Shown: piece by piece, positions 1-8,708 of the stretch | Layout: every line of letters begins with the position of its first letter | How positions within the stretch are numbered: the stretch's first letter is position 1 | Assembly: GCF_000375485.1 (NCBI RefSeq) | Contig: NZ_AQXE01000003.1 | Span: forward strand, 102,912-166,911 | DNA from: Desulfovibrio oxyclinae DSM 11498 | GTDB lineage: Bacteria > Desulfobacterota > Desulfovibrionia > Desulfovibrionales > Desulfovibrionaceae | DNA: 64,000 nt | Direction of reading: 5' to 3' | Program-made: the position numbers and the translations under genes | The notes under the pieces: model-generated | Database searches by the model: none | Seen by the model: the letters and a program-made list of their open reading frames with translations, nothing else | What the model was told of the DNA's origin: nothing

Positions 1-325
1 GATCATCAAGAACATCCTGCGTCAGCTCGGGTTCACCAACATAGTGGAAGCCGACGACGGCACCACTGCGTGGGATGTTCTCAACAAAGACAATATCGAC
101 TTCATCGTTTCCGACTGGAACATGCCCAACATGTCCGGAATCGAACTGCTCCGCAAGGTTCGCGGCAGCGAAGAGTATGCCGACCTGCCCTTCCTGATGG
201 TCACTGCAGAAGCACAGCAGGAGAACATCATCGAAGCCGTGCAGGCCAAGGTGTCCAACTACATCGTCAAGCCGTTCACTCCGGAGACCATGAGCCAGAA
301 GATCGAAAAGATTTTCCAGAACTAG
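1..325 (+). CDS. cheY: CheY-type response regulator (5' end outside window)
   Basis: Single-domain receiver protein; about 107 residues are visible and the first ~14, including the acidic pocket, lie upstream of the window. The phospho-acceptor Asp sits in FIVSDWNMP, the conserved Thr in LMVTAEA and the Lys in IVKPFTP, the classic CheY pattern with an Asn-Met-Pro after the Asp. There is no output domain, so it should bind the flagellar switch protein FliM when phosphorylated by CheA. A FliL-like gene follows on the same strand 21 bases later, which supports a motility role. Confident of the family; which of several CheY paralogues this is cannot be told. Confidence 0.93.
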   Translation, partial: IIKNILRQLGFTNIVEADDGTTAWDVLNKDNIDFIVSDWNMPNMSGIELLRKVRGSEEYADLPFLMVTAEAQQENIIEAVQAKVSNYIVKPFTPETMSQKIEKIFQN

Positions 326-346
326 CTCTGTTGATGGAACCGAACT

Positions 347-1090
347 ATGCTGCTGTTGGTTGTTCCGGACGAGCCCGAAGAGCTTACTGAAAACGGAGAC
401 GGTGATTCCGGCTCGTCCCAACAACTCAAGGCGCAGCTAGACGACAGCGAAGCCAGCAAGGCTTCGCAGAAGGTTGACCTTGACCTCGACGACGCTCCCT
501 TTCTGGAGGACGAAGACGAGGACGAGGAAGATATTGAAGATTTCGAGGAGGCCCCCCTCGAAGAAGAGAAAGAAGAGAAACCCAAGCGGCAACTGCCCGC
601 CTTTCTCCGTAACAAGCTCTTTTACATGGGGCTTTTGATACTCGCCCTGCTCATCATTATAGCTGTGCTCCTTTTCTCGCGCAGTCCTGCTCCCCCGGAA
701 CAGCCGGAAACAGAAACCAAGGCGGAAGAACCCGCCGAACCGCAACCGCAAACGCCCACTCCGGAACCTGAAGTACAGGAACCCGAGGATATCCTGCTGC
801 GTCTCGATCCCTTCCTCGTGGAGCAACTGGACGAAGACGGCAACATCCGGTTCCTCGAAATACGCATTGTCCTGACAACGCAGGATCAGCAAATGGCCCT
901 GCAATTCAATCAGGAAACGTTTACGGTCAGAAACGCGCTCTACTACTATCTCAAGAATAAGGATCTCACGTTCCTGACCGAAGAGAAATACGGCGACAAG
1001 CTCAAAGAGGAGCTTCTGGCCGTAATCAACCAGTACATAGGAGTCGGGCGTTTCGACACCATCCTTTTTGAACAATACCTTGTGAGGTGA
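347..1090 (+). CDS. fliL: FliL-like flagellar basal-body protein with long acidic N-terminus
   Basis: 247 residues. A very acidic cytoplasmic segment (about residues 5-80, rich in Glu/Asp/Ser) is followed by a basic patch (KPKRQLP), one transmembrane helix (about 90-113), a Pro/Glu-rich linker and a C-terminal FliL-type domain (about 140-247) ending in DTILFEQYLVR. FliL sits around the stator and influences torque. Most FliL proteins are about 150-180 residues; the extra length is the acidic N-terminus. The ATG used has a poor ribosome site, and a TTG three codons further is possible. The cheY gene upstream and a tightly linked downstream gene place it in a flagellar operon. Confidence 0.8.
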   Translation: MLLLVVPDEPEELTENGDGDSGSSQQLKAQLDDSEASKASQKVDLDLDDAPFLEDEDEDEEDIEDFEEAPLEEEKEEKPKRQLPAFLRNKLFYMGLLILALLIIIAVLLFSRSPAPPEQPETETKAEEPAEPQPQTPTPEPEVQEPEDILLRLDPFLVEQLDEDGNIRFLEIRIVLTTQDQQMALQFNQETFTVRNALYYYLKNKDLTFLTEEKYGDKLKEELLAVINQYIGVGRFDTILFEQYLVR

Positions 1091-1093
1091 GGC

Positions 1094-1414
1094 ATGAGTA
1101 CCTCTCCCATCGAGCTGCCGCTTCTCATAGCCCAGCTCCCGCATGTCCAGAAGCTTGCCAACGCAGAGCAGGTGAAGCCCGAGGTGCAACGCAGCCTCTT
1201 CGCCCCGCTCATCGCCAAGCACGTGCGTGAAGACGACAACACCAAGGTCGGCAAGGTGGACAAAAAGGACGAGGCACAGGCCGTGGACCGCGACGGCAGC
1301 CACGGCGGCGGTGGGCAAAGCGGCAGAAAGCGCTCGGAAAAAGACCACGACGAAGAGACCAACGCTTCCGATCCGTCCCCGTGGTCAGGCAACATCGTGG
1401 ACATGAAGGTCTGA
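1094..1414 (+). CDS. Uncharacterised small hydrophilic protein of flagellar cluster
   Basis: 106 residues, starting three bases after the FliL-like gene with a GAGGTGAGG ribosome site just upstream, so it is almost certainly translated from the same mRNA. The N-terminal third (about 1-45) could form helices; the rest is low-complexity and charged, with a run of Gly/Ser and Lys/Asp/Glu (about 47-95), and it ends in a short WSGNIVDMKV tail. No signal peptide or membrane segment. I do not recognise the family; the context suggests a flagellar accessory role, which is inference only. Confidence 0.72.
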   Translation: MSTSPIELPLLIAQLPHVQKLANAEQVKPEVQRSLFAPLIAKHVREDDNTKVGKVDKKDEAQAVDRDGSHGGGGQSGRKRSEKDHDEETNASDPSPWSGNIVDMKV

Positions 1415-1484
1415 GCGCATTGATTTTTCCTCGCGATTTCGAGATACTCCATCTTCAATCGTTACAGCCAAACCACCGGACGCC

Positions 1485-1898
1485 ATGGAAACTTCCACAC
1501 TGCTCCTTTTATTCTTCACGCTCAGCGAGCTCGCCCTGCTCGTGGTGGTCGTCCTGTTCTTCCTGCGACTGAAAAAGTCCGAAGCGCTGCTGAAGCACCT
1601 TCAGACCAAACAGGAGGACTTCGTCAACCGGCTTCAGTTCAACGCCAAGCTGGAAAACGAACTCGTCTCCACTTTCGAACAACGCCAGATTGAACTTGCC
1701 TCGCTCAACGAAGAGCTGGAAAAGCGCGAAAAAAAGCTCAACATGCTCATCGAGCGCGCCGACGAATACGCCAAGTCGCCGCAGTTCATGCGCAACATCA
1801 TTCTTTCCGGTTACAAGGCGGGCAAAAGCCCCGCCCAACTCGCCCGCAAGTTCGACCTGAGCATCGAGGAAGTGGAACTCATCATCGGGCAGGCCTGA
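1485..1898 (+). CDS. Membrane-anchored coiled-coil protein with C-terminal HTH-like segment
   Basis: 137 residues. One N-terminal transmembrane helix (about 4-28), a long coiled coil (about 30-90, heptads rich in Leu/Glu/Lys/Gln), and a C-terminal helix-turn-helix-like stretch (about 103-137, SPAQLARKFDLSIEEVELI). This architecture resembles DUF2802-type proteins that sit beside chemotaxis and flagellar genes in other proteobacteria. The stop overlaps the next start (TGATG), so the two genes are translationally coupled. Function unknown; the family match is by architecture, not by search. Confidence 0.75.
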   Translation: METSTLLLLFFTLSELALLVVVVLFFLRLKKSEALLKHLQTKQEDFVNRLQFNAKLENELVSTFEQRQIELASLNEELEKREKKLNMLIERADEYAKSPQFMRNIILSGYKAGKSPAQLARKFDLSIEEVELIIGQA

Positions 1899-2689
1899 TG
1901 CGCATCCGTGGCGGCGGCAGATACTCCGGTGACCGGACTTCGCGCAGCGAATCCTTCAAACGCTCGCACCGCGTGGGCCAGAAGGTCCGTGGTCGCATCC
2001 TCAGGTGGGAAGACGAAGACCTCGCATGGGTCAACATCGACGGCGACCCGCTTCTGGCGAACATTCCTTCAGGCCCTGCACCGGGGTCTGTGCTCGCATT
2101 CAAGGTCATCAGCCTCAACCCGCAGATTCATCTTCAGGCCTTGCACGGCGGTGGCGGCGGCAACCTCGCCCCGGCCCTCACCGGCGTCATGGGGTTCACC
2201 AAGGCTCGTCAGACCTTTGAATCCCTGATCCGCCCTCATGCGGCCTCTCTTCAAGACCAACCGCTGGCAGAACGCATCCTCACGCTTACAGAACTGCTCC
2301 GAACACCGGAAATCGGCGAAGCGCATGCCCGGGTCCAGACCGCCGTGGACGGCATCAACACACTTGGGGCCGACCGGACGCTCTCCTATACTCCCCTGCT
2401 GTTGCCCACAGCCAGGGAGCAGGCCACCTTCGTCAAACGCGGAGTCGGAGAATTCTTTGAAGTGGTCCATGAATTCACGCTCGGAGAGTTTGGTGACTGC
2501 CAGCTTGTCTGTCTGCACAAGGGAGAGCGCACCAGTTACCGCATCAAAGTTGGCCGGGCCTTTTACGCAAAGCCGCTGACTCATCTTCTCCAGAAGACCG
2601 AAGCACTGCCGGAACACGCCGAATTTCTTGGCGCTGAAGTCCTGACGGGTGCGCCTGGCGGCATGCTTTCACGGTACTTCAGCGGCTGA
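1898..2689 (+). CDS. Conserved hypothetical protein of flagellar cluster
   Basis: 263 residues, start codon overlapping the preceding stop. The N-terminus is basic (RSESFKRSHRVGQKV), followed by a small beta-rich region (about 26-75: GQKVRGRILRWEDEDLAWVNI... GSVLAFKVISL) reminiscent of the compact beta domain that precedes FliK-like C-terminal regions. The remainder is mixed alpha/beta with no motif I can name. No signal peptide or membrane helix. It ends the gene run that begins with cheY; the next gene is on the opposite strand. Confidence 0.75.
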   Translation: MRIRGGGRYSGDRTSRSESFKRSHRVGQKVRGRILRWEDEDLAWVNIDGDPLLANIPSGPAPGSVLAFKVISLNPQIHLQALHGGGGGNLAPALTGVMGFTKARQTFESLIRPHAASLQDQPLAERILTLTELLRTPEIGEAHARVQTAVDGINTLGADRTLSYTPLLLPTAREQATFVKRGVGEFFEVVHEFTLGEFGDCQLVCLHKGERTSYRIKVGRAFYAKPLTHLLQKTEALPEHAEFLGAEVLTGAPGGMLSRYFSG

Positions 2690-2702
2690 AGCGGACACAT
2701 GA

Positions 2703-2734
2703 CATAAAAAAAGGCGACCGGTAACGGCCGCCGA
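2703..2734 (-). terminator. Rho-independent terminator for the small minus-strand gene
   Basis: Read on the minus strand: stem GGCGGCCG / CGGTCGCC with a 4-base loop and one mismatch, followed directly by seven T. It lies 15 bases past the stop of the 67-residue gene and also sits between convergent genes. Confidence 0.8.
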
Positions 2735-2748
2735 TGCATGTCGGGTGT

Positions 2749-2952
2749 TTAATCGTCGGGGAATATTCCGCGTCGATGCCCCATCTTGGGCGGGTCTTCG
2801 TCGTACTCCTTGAGATCGGTCAGGTACTTTTTCCAGCCCGGACACCATTTCGTGTGCCATTCCCAGAACAAGGCCAGAATGCTTGTGGGATCTTTTTCCG
2901 AAAATCTCCTGAAACGACATTCGTCGCAGGGAAGCTGCTGCCTTTTGCCCAT
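2749..2952 (-). CDS. Small Cys-containing protein, unknown function
   Basis: 67 residues with a CDEC pair (Cys9, Cys12), a third Cys in HTKWCPGWKKY (Cys37) and an unusual density of Trp. No signal peptide or membrane helix. The three Cys plus nearby His33 could ligate a metal, but this is only a suggestion. A clean intrinsic terminator directly downstream supports it being a real transcribed gene. It is divergent from the M48 protease gene. I do not recognise the family. Confidence 0.6.
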   Translation of the reverse strand: MGKRQQLPCDECRFRRFSEKDPTSILALFWEWHTKWCPGWKKYLTDLKEYDEDPPKMGHRRGIFPDD

Positions 2953-3062
2953 CTTCTTCCTCCGTCATGAAGTGTTTCGAATTGGTGCCACAGGTTCATA
3001 CGGTTGCCAAGTCCTGCCGCACGATATATCGTTCCCGAATCGTTATTCTCATGGAGGAAACC

Positions 3063-4388
3063 ATGTCGCGCAAAAAAACAGACGTGCGTCTCTTCACACG
3101 ACGCGAGGCACTGAAGCTCACAGCCGGAGGAGCAGCCGGATTTCTGACGGGCTGTGCCGTGAATCCGGTGACGGGCGAGCAGCAGTTGATGCTCATTTCC
3201 AGAGAGCAGGAAATCGCACTGGACAAGAAGCAGTCACCACACCAGTTCTCCGCCGACTACGGTCCTGTTCAGGATAGCACCGTCAACAATTACGTTTCGA
3301 GCGTGGGCAACAGTCTTGCCAGAACCACGCATCGGCCTGACATGCCCTACAGCTTTCGCTGCGTGAACGCCAACTACGTCAACGCTTACGCCTTTCCCGG
3401 CGGCAGCATCGCCTGTACCCGCGGCATTCTGCTCAAGCTCGACAACGAGGCCGAACTCGCCGCGCTTCTGGGGCATGAACTCGGCCACGTCAATGCCCGG
3501 CACACCGCTTCCCGCGTCAGTTCTTCCATGGCCACGCAGGGGCTGCTGAGCATCGGCGTGGGCGTCATCGCCACCCAGAGCAGCGAACTGGCACCGCTCG
3601 CGGCCGGACTCGGCGGTGTTGGCGCGGGCCTCCTTTTGGCAAGCTATTCCCGCGACGATGAACGGCAGGCGGACAGCCTCGGCATGGAGTACATGGACAA
3701 CGCCGGTTATGACCCGCAGGGGATGGTCGGCCTCATGGACATGCTCAACGGTCTGCACGAGAGCGACCCTTCCTTCGTGCAGCAGATGTTCGCCTCGCAC
3801 CCCATGAGCTCCGAGCGATACGAGACCGCCGTCACCGAAGCCCGCACCACTTATGGCGGCAAGAAAGGGAAACTTCTGCGGGAACGCTACATGGACAACA
3901 TCGCCAGCATCCGCAAGGACGAACCCGCCATCAAGGAGATGCAGGACGGCGAGGGAGCCATGAAGAAAAAAGCGTTCGCGGACGCCCAGACGCATTTCGC
4001 CAAGGCACTCGACTACGCACCGAACGATTACGCGGGCCTGTTGCTCATGGCCAAATGCAAGATGGCACGCAATCAACAGGAAGAAGGACTGCGCTATGCG
4101 GAGAAGGCGAGGCGGATCTACCCGCAGGAACCGCAGGCCATGCACCTGGCCGGAATGCTTCAGCTTGAAGAAGGCAGATACCGTTCCGCTCTGCGAAACT
4201 TCCAGTCATACGAAAAGAATCTTCCCGGCAACCCATCCACCATCTTCTTTTCTGGCTACGCATACGAAGCGCTCGGCAACCGGGAAATGGCCGCAAACCA
4301 CTATTACCGTTACCTTCAGGCGACCCGTGAGGGCGATGCCGCAAAGCATGCCTACTCAAGACTGGACGCATGGGGATATATCAAATAA
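3063..4388 (+). CDS. M48-family zinc metalloprotease, Tat/lipoprotein signal, C-terminal TPR repeats
   Basis: 441 residues from the ATG behind GGAGG (5-base spacing); an earlier in-frame ATG has no ribosome site. The N-terminus has a twin-arginine (TRREAL) and a lipobox ending LTGC, so it is probably a Tat-exported lipoprotein. The catalytic HELGH is at 138-142 and the third zinc ligand is probably Glu200 in RDDERQAD. The C-terminal third (about 300-430) has TPR-like repeats. The architecture resembles BepA/YfgC, the periplasmic protease-chaperone of outer-membrane protein assembly. The gene stands alone between oppositely oriented or separately started neighbours. Confidence 0.88.
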   Translation: MSRKKTDVRLFTRREALKLTAGGAAGFLTGCAVNPVTGEQQLMLISREQEIALDKKQSPHQFSADYGPVQDSTVNNYVSSVGNSLARTTHRPDMPYSFRCVNANYVNAYAFPGGSIACTRGILLKLDNEAELAALLGHELGHVNARHTASRVSSSMATQGLLSIGVGVIATQSSELAPLAAGLGGVGAGLLLASYSRDDERQADSLGMEYMDNAGYDPQGMVGLMDMLNGLHESDPSFVQQMFASHPMSSERYETAVTEARTTYGGKKGKLLRERYMDNIASIRKDEPAIKEMQDGEGAMKKKAFADAQTHFAKALDYAPNDYAGLLLMAKCKMARNQQEEGLRYAEKARRIYPQEPQAMHLAGMLQLEEGRYRSALRNFQSYEKNLPGNPSTIFFSGYAYEALGNREMAANHYYRYLQATREGDAAKHAYSRLDAWGYIK

Positions 4389-4463
4389 GCAGACCTGTTT
4401 CGGCAGCCTCTCATGTCGGCGCGTCGCGCCCATGACGATTGCAACACGAACAATGGATACAAC

Positions 4464-5570
4464 ATGATTGACGAACAACGGCTCATCGACACCTTTTTCG
4501 AACTCGTCCGAATCGACAGCCCCTCATTCAGCGAAAACGACGTCGCCGAGCACCTGCGGCCCGTCCTGGAAGAACTCGGCCTGTCCATCACCATGGACAA
4601 CGCCGGGGACGCCTGCGGCGGAAACTGCGGCAATCTCATCGCCCACTTCAAGGGCAATACCAAAGGTGAAGCCATTGCCTTCTCCGCCCACATGGACTGC
4701 GTCCCTCCCTGCCTCGGCGTTGAACCGGTCATGGATGACGGAATAATCCGCTCCAAGGGCGACACGATCCTCGGCGGCGACGACAAGGCAGGCATTGCCG
4801 CAATCATCGAAGCCATTCGTCATCTGATCGAAAATGAGATATCTCACCCGGACATCTATGTCGTCTTCAGCATCGCCGAAGAATCGGGGATGCACGGGGC
4901 CAAGAACCTCGATCTCAAGAAGGTCCCGGCCAAACGGTTCGCCATTCTGGACTGCTCCGGACCTGTGGGGACCATCATCACCCGCTCTCCAGCCAAGATC
5001 GATATCACCGCGACCTTTACCGGCCGCGCCGCACACGCCGGTTTCGAGCCGGAAAAGGGCATCAGCGCCATCAATATGGCCGCGGACGCCATCCTGCGCA
5101 TGAAACTGCTGCGCGTGGACGAGGATACCACCGCCAACGTCGGGTCCATTCAGGGAGGCAGTGCCATCAACATTGTTCCGGAAAGCTGCTCGCTCCATGC
5201 TGAGACCCGTTCATATGATCCGGAAAAACTTCAGGCTCAGGTGGATCATATGAAGGAATGCTGCCGCACCGCAGCAGACAACTACGGCGGCGAAGTCTCC
5301 CTTGAAACCGATCAGCTCTACCCCGCCCTGAATGTTCCACAAGACAGCGCCATGCTGCAGGAAGCAATCAGCGCCTGCGAATCGCTCGGGGTCAAGCCGT
5401 CGCTGGAAAGCTCCGGCGGAGGCAGTGACGCCAACATCCTCGCAGGTCGTGGCATTGACGTGATCAATCTCGGCATCGGCATGACCAGCGCTCACACCAC
5501 GGACGAGCACATAGCCGTGGAAGACCTCATCGGAAGCGCCATGCTGGTTGCCGAACTCATGAAATCGTAG
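4464..5570 (+). CDS. M20-family metallopeptidase, peptidase T-like
   Basis: 368 residues from the ATG giving MIDEQRLIDTF, the usual family start; an in-frame ATG 17 codons upstream adds unrelated sequence. Two-metal-site residues are visible: SAHMD (His/Asp), GGDDKAG (bridging Asp), AEESG (Glu-Glu pair), LDCSGP (Asp) and SAHTTDEH near the C-terminus. It should be a cytosolic di- or tripeptidase related to PepT/YqjE. The ribosome site is weak. A strong hairpin terminator follows. Family is secure; exact substrate is not. Confidence 0.9.
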   Translation: MIDEQRLIDTFFELVRIDSPSFSENDVAEHLRPVLEELGLSITMDNAGDACGGNCGNLIAHFKGNTKGEAIAFSAHMDCVPPCLGVEPVMDDGIIRSKGDTILGGDDKAGIAAIIEAIRHLIENEISHPDIYVVFSIAEESGMHGAKNLDLKKVPAKRFAILDCSGPVGTIITRSPAKIDITATFTGRAAHAGFEPEKGISAINMAADAILRMKLLRVDEDTTANVGSIQGGSAINIVPESCSLHAETRSYDPEKLQAQVDHMKECCRTAADNYGGEVSLETDQLYPALNVPQDSAMLQEAISACESLGVKPSLESSGGGSDANILAGRGIDVINLGIGMTSAHTTDEHIAVEDLIGSAMLVAELMKS

Positions 5571-5609
5571 TCCGCTCGACGCTAGAATCGTCGCAATTCA
5601 CCAGGCAAT

Positions 5610-5640
5610 AAAAAAGGCCCGCCGAAAGGCGGGCCTTTTT
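5610..5640. terminator. Bidirectional rho-independent terminator
   Basis: Stem GGCCCGCC/GGCGGGCC with GAAA loop, A-run on the left and T-run on the right. It separates the convergent peptidase and lpxC genes and would work for both. Confidence 0.93.
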
Positions 5641-5661
5641 GCTGCAAAATCGAATGAAAAT

Positions 5662-6585
5662 CTATGCCATGGCCGGAGTCGCACCGAAGACTTCGCCCTT
5701 TTCGGCTTCCTTTTCAGGAGCTTTCTCCGGCTGAAGCGTAACTTTTTCAAGGTAGAGTTCGGCGTTGGCTTCAACATGACGCAGGAACTGGTTGTTCAGG
5801 GCGTGTCCGGAGGCGAAAACCTCAAAGCGTCCCTGAAGCGGCAAGCCCAGAATGGCCATGTCACCGACAAAGTCGAGCATCTTGTGGCGGATGAACTCGT
5901 CTTCGAAGCGAAGCCCTTCGCTGTTGACCACGCCGTACTCGTCCAGAACCACCGCGTTGTCGAGTGAGCCGCCGAGCGCGAGACCGTTGGCGTGCAGATA
6001 CTCGACTTCCTTGAGGAAGCCAAAAGTGCGAGCCTTGGCGAGCTTGCCCGAGAAGTCTTCGGGGGTGATCTCCATGGACATGGTCTGACGTCCAATGAGC
6101 GGATGTGCAAAGTCGATGGTGTAGTCCACGAAAAACCCGTCGTGGGGAGAGGCCTTGATGAACTTGCCGTCCTGCTCGAAACTGACCGGCTTCTTGATAG
6201 CCAGCACGGTTTTGGGACGGCTTTGGCGACGAAGGCCAGCCTGCTTGAGCAGGTACACAAAGGAAGCGGCGCTGCCATCCATAATGGGCAGTTCGCTGCC
6301 TTCGACTTCGATCTTGATATTATCTATTCCCATACCCCGGATCGCGGCGAGCAGATGCTCAACGGTGGCCACGGAGTCGGTGCCGTTGCCGAGGGTGGTG
6401 GCAAGACCGGTCTCCACGACGAGGGAGGGGTTGGGAGTCAGAAATGCGTTTCCGGAACCGTTGCGGATGGCGAAAATGATACCGGTATCTTCGGCGGCGG
6501 GGCAAAGGGCCATGGCGACCTGCTTCCCGCTGTGTAGGCCAACTCCGGTGCAACGTACGGTTTCGCGAATAGTAGTTTGCAGCAT
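5662..6585 (-). CDS. lpxC: UDP-3-O-acyl-N-acetylglucosamine deacetylase
   Basis: 307 residues, the usual length. It catalyses the first committed step of lipid A synthesis, deacetylating UDP-3-O-acyl-GlcNAc in the cytosol. Zinc ligands are His77 (TVEHLLAA), His234 and Asp238 (HKMLD); the catalytic His is His261 in SGHALN. The C-terminal tail (about 280-307) is charged and not part of the fold. A GGAGG ribosome site precedes the ATG. A near-consensus sigma-54 promoter starts about 30 bases upstream, so this essential gene may have its own activator-dependent control despite following prmC on the same strand. Confidence 0.97.
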   Translation of the reverse strand: MLQTTIRETVRCTGVGLHSGKQVAMALCPAAEDTGIIFAIRNGSGNAFLTPNPSLVVETGLATTLGNGTDSVATVEHLLAAIRGMGIDNIKIEVEGSELPIMDGSAASFVYLLKQAGLRRQSRPKTVLAIKKPVSFEQDGKFIKASPHDGFFVDYTIDFAHPLIGRQTMSMEITPEDFSGKLAKARTFGFLKEVEYLHANGLALGGSLDNAVVLDEYGVVNSEGLRFEDEFIRHKMLDFVGDMAILGLPLQGRFEVFASGHALNNQFLRHVEANAELYLEKVTLQPEKAPEKEAEKGEVFGATPAMA

Positions 6586-6613
6586 GAATCCTCCATTTGG
6601 AACAATTTCACAT

Positions 6614-6631
6614 GAGCAAAATAAGTGCCAA
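6614..6631 (-). promoter_or_regulatory. Sigma-54 (-24/-12) promoter upstream of lpxC
   Basis: Minus-strand sequence TTGGCACTTATTTTGCTC matches TGGCACG-N4-TTGCW at every position but one, with GG and GC separated by exactly ten bases. Transcription would start about 20 bases before the lpxC ATG. Confidence 0.78.
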
Positions 6632-6659
6632 ACGAGAAATATTATTTAACTTATTAAAA

Positions 6660-6680
6660 TTGCTGCACATGTGTCAGCAA
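6660..6680. promoter_or_regulatory. Inverted repeat, candidate activator site for the lpxC sigma-54 promoter
   Basis: TTGCTG...CAGCAA arms flank a CACATGTG core in a 21-base near-palindrome, about 30 bases upstream of the -24 element. Sigma-54 promoters need an upstream activator site, and this is the only strong dyad in the interval. Which activator binds is unknown. Confidence 0.45.
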
Positions 6681-6735
6681 ACATTCAATTGAAATATGTG
6701 GCAGAAACACAACTGTTCGTGTTTTTTCAACAAGA

Positions 6736-7626
6736 TCAGAGCTGATGTGTTGTTTTTTTGCAAACCGTTCGAGTGGCAAAAATGATACGGTCATGCCCTG
6801 AAAGGTCTTTGAGTATTTCTACAGACCCGAAATCCCGGCCGTATTCGGAGGTTATTTTTTGGGCTGCCTGACCCTGCCTCCAGCCGATCTCGACAAGAAG
6901 ATGGCCGCCATCACGAAGCGCCGCCGCGGCGTGGGGCAGCAATTGACGAAGGTGGTCAAGGCCATCCTGCCCACTGACAAGAGCAGTTCGCGGCTCAAAA
7001 CCTGCAACCTCCTGATCCAGCTGGTCATATTCAGCCTCGGTAACATATGGCGGATTGCTGAGGACGAGATCGAGACTGCCCGGCTCGGCAAACGGCTCAC
7101 ACATGTCTCCCGGACGGATATCCAATCTGGCGTCAACGCCATGGCGCTTGGCATTTTGGGTAGCGCAAGCTACGGCCACAGGGCTCAGGTCCAGCGCCAT
7201 ACCTTCAGCTTGCTGAAAGAGGTGCGCGACCGTCACAGCCAGAATACCGGATCCCGTTCCGAGATCCGCAAAGCGGAACCTGTCGCAGGGCCCGAAGAGT
7301 TCCTGAACCTTTTCCACGATGTGCTCGGTTTCAGGACGCGGAATGAGAATCCCCGGACAAACGGCAAAATCGAGCCCGAAAAATTCGCGCTGACCGAGGA
7401 TGTATGCAGTCGGCTCACCCGTAGCCCTTCGGCGCACGAGTTCCCGGATGGTCCCGAGTTCGTCCGCCGACAGCTCCCGTCGGCGATTGGTGATAAGCCC
7501 CACCCTATCGAGCGAAAGCGCATGACAAGCAAGCACCTGCGCGGAAAGAAGCGGGGAATCCACGCCCTTCTCCTCTAGGATGGACGCGGATTCCCCGATA
7601 ATGTCGTGAAGCGTGGTCACGGTCAT
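6736..7626 (-). CDS. prmC: Peptide chain release factor N5-glutamine methyltransferase
   Basis: 296 residues. Methylates the Gln of the GGQ motif in release factors using S-adenosylmethionine. The SAM-binding ADLGTGSGILAV and the catalytic NPPY (SNPPYVTEAEY) are both present, with the N-terminal helical domain (about 1-80) that recognises the release factor. It lies eight bases after prfA, its own substrate gene, a very common arrangement. The ribosome site is weak, consistent with translational coupling to prfA. Confidence 0.95.
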   Translation of the reverse strand: MTVTTLHDIIGESASILEEKGVDSPLLSAQVLACHALSLDRVGLITNRRRELSADELGTIRELVRRRATGEPTAYILGQREFFGLDFAVCPGILIPRPETEHIVEKVQELFGPCDRFRFADLGTGSGILAVTVAHLFQQAEGMALDLSPVAVACATQNAKRHGVDARLDIRPGDMCEPFAEPGSLDLVLSNPPYVTEAEYDQLDQEVAGFEPRTALVSGQDGLDHLRQLLPHAAAALRDGGHLLVEIGWRQGQAAQKITSEYGRDFGSVEILKDLSGHDRIIFATRTVCKKTTHQL

Positions 7627-7634
7627 GCGCGTGT

Positions 7635-8705
7635 TTACTGCTCGGCCTGCTGCTGGAGCGCCTCGCTCTGGTAATGCGCAATGAGTGAATCGATCAGTTC
7701 ATTAATGTCACCTTCCATGACCTGATCCAGCTTGTAGAGGGTCAGGTTGATTCGGTGGTCGGTGACGCGGCCCTGCGGGAAGTTGTAGGTGCGGATACGC
7801 TCCGAGCGGTCACCGGATCCGACCTGACTCTTGCGCGCCGCAGCCTCTTCGGCGTGGGCCTTTTCCTGCTCGGCCTGAAGCAGACGCGAGCGAAGGACCT
7901 TCATGGCCTTGACCTTGTTCTTGAGCTGCGACTTTTCATCCTGACAGGACACGACCAGCCCGGTGGGTACGTGGGTGATGCGCACTGCGGAGTCAGTGGT
8001 GTTGACCGACTGTCCGCCCGGGCCGGAAGCGCGGAACACGTCGATACGCAGGTCTTCGTTACGAATATTCACGTCGACCTCTTCCGCTTCGGGAAGAATC
8101 GCCACGGTACAGGCGGAAGTGTGGATACGCCCCTGCGACTCGGTGGCCGGAACGCGCTGTACCCGGTGGGTGCCGGACTCGTACTTGAGCTTGCTGTAAA
8201 CCTTATCGCCCGAGATGTTGGCAATGACTTCCTTAAGCCCGCCCGCTCCTGATTCGCTCTCGCTCATGACCTCGACCTTCCAGCCGTTCTCTTCTGCGAA
8301 GCGGGAGTACATACGGAACAGGTCGGCCGCAAACAAAGCGGCCTCGTCGCCGCCGGTGCCGGCACGGATTTCAAGAATGATGTTCTTGTCGTCGAGCGGA
8401 TCCTTGGGGAGCATAAGCAGCTTGAGCTGTTCTTCCAGTTCGGGCAGCTTCGGCTCGATCTCGGCGATCTCAAGCTTGGCCATCTCGCGGATGTCGGCAT
8501 CCTCATCACGGGCAAGCTCACGGTTATCCTCAAGATCCTGCGAAAGCTGCTTGTATTCGCGATAGACCCTGACTATCTCGCCCAGATCCGCATGGCTCTT
8601 GGTTGCGTTGCGGTAACGCTCCTGATCGTTGAAAATCTCGGGCTGGGAAAGTTCCTTTTCAAGATCGATGAAAGTCTCTTCAATTTCGTCGAGTTTTCTG
8701 AACAT
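7635..8705 (-). CDS. prfA: Peptide chain release factor 1
   Basis: 356 residues, the normal length. Decodes UAA and UAG. The GGQ peptidyl-tRNA hydrolysis motif is in [14 protein letters not shown], and the anticodon-like PAT of RF1 (not the SPF of RF2) is in [16 protein letters not shown] ribosome site precedes the start. It follows the DUF1385 gene by three bases and precedes prmC by eight, so the three probably form one operon. Confidence 0.97.
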   Translation of the reverse strand: MFRKLDEIEETFIDLEKELSQPEIFNDQERYRNATKSHADLGEIVRVYREYKQLSQDLEDNRELARDEDADIREMAKLEIAEIEPKLPELEEQLKLLMLPKDPLDDKNIILEIRAGTGGDEAALFAADLFRMYSRFAEENGWKVEVMSESESGAGGLKEVIANISGDKVYSKLKYESGTHRVQRVPATESQGRIHTSACTVAILPEAEEVDVNIRNEDLRIDVFRASGPGGQSVNTTDSAVRITHVPTGLVVSCQDEKSQLKNKVKAMKVLRSRLLQAEQEKAHAEEAAARKSQVGSGDRSERIRTYNFPQGRVTDHRINLTLYKLDQVMEGDINELIDSLIAHYQSEALQQQAEQ

Positions 8706-8708
8706 CGA

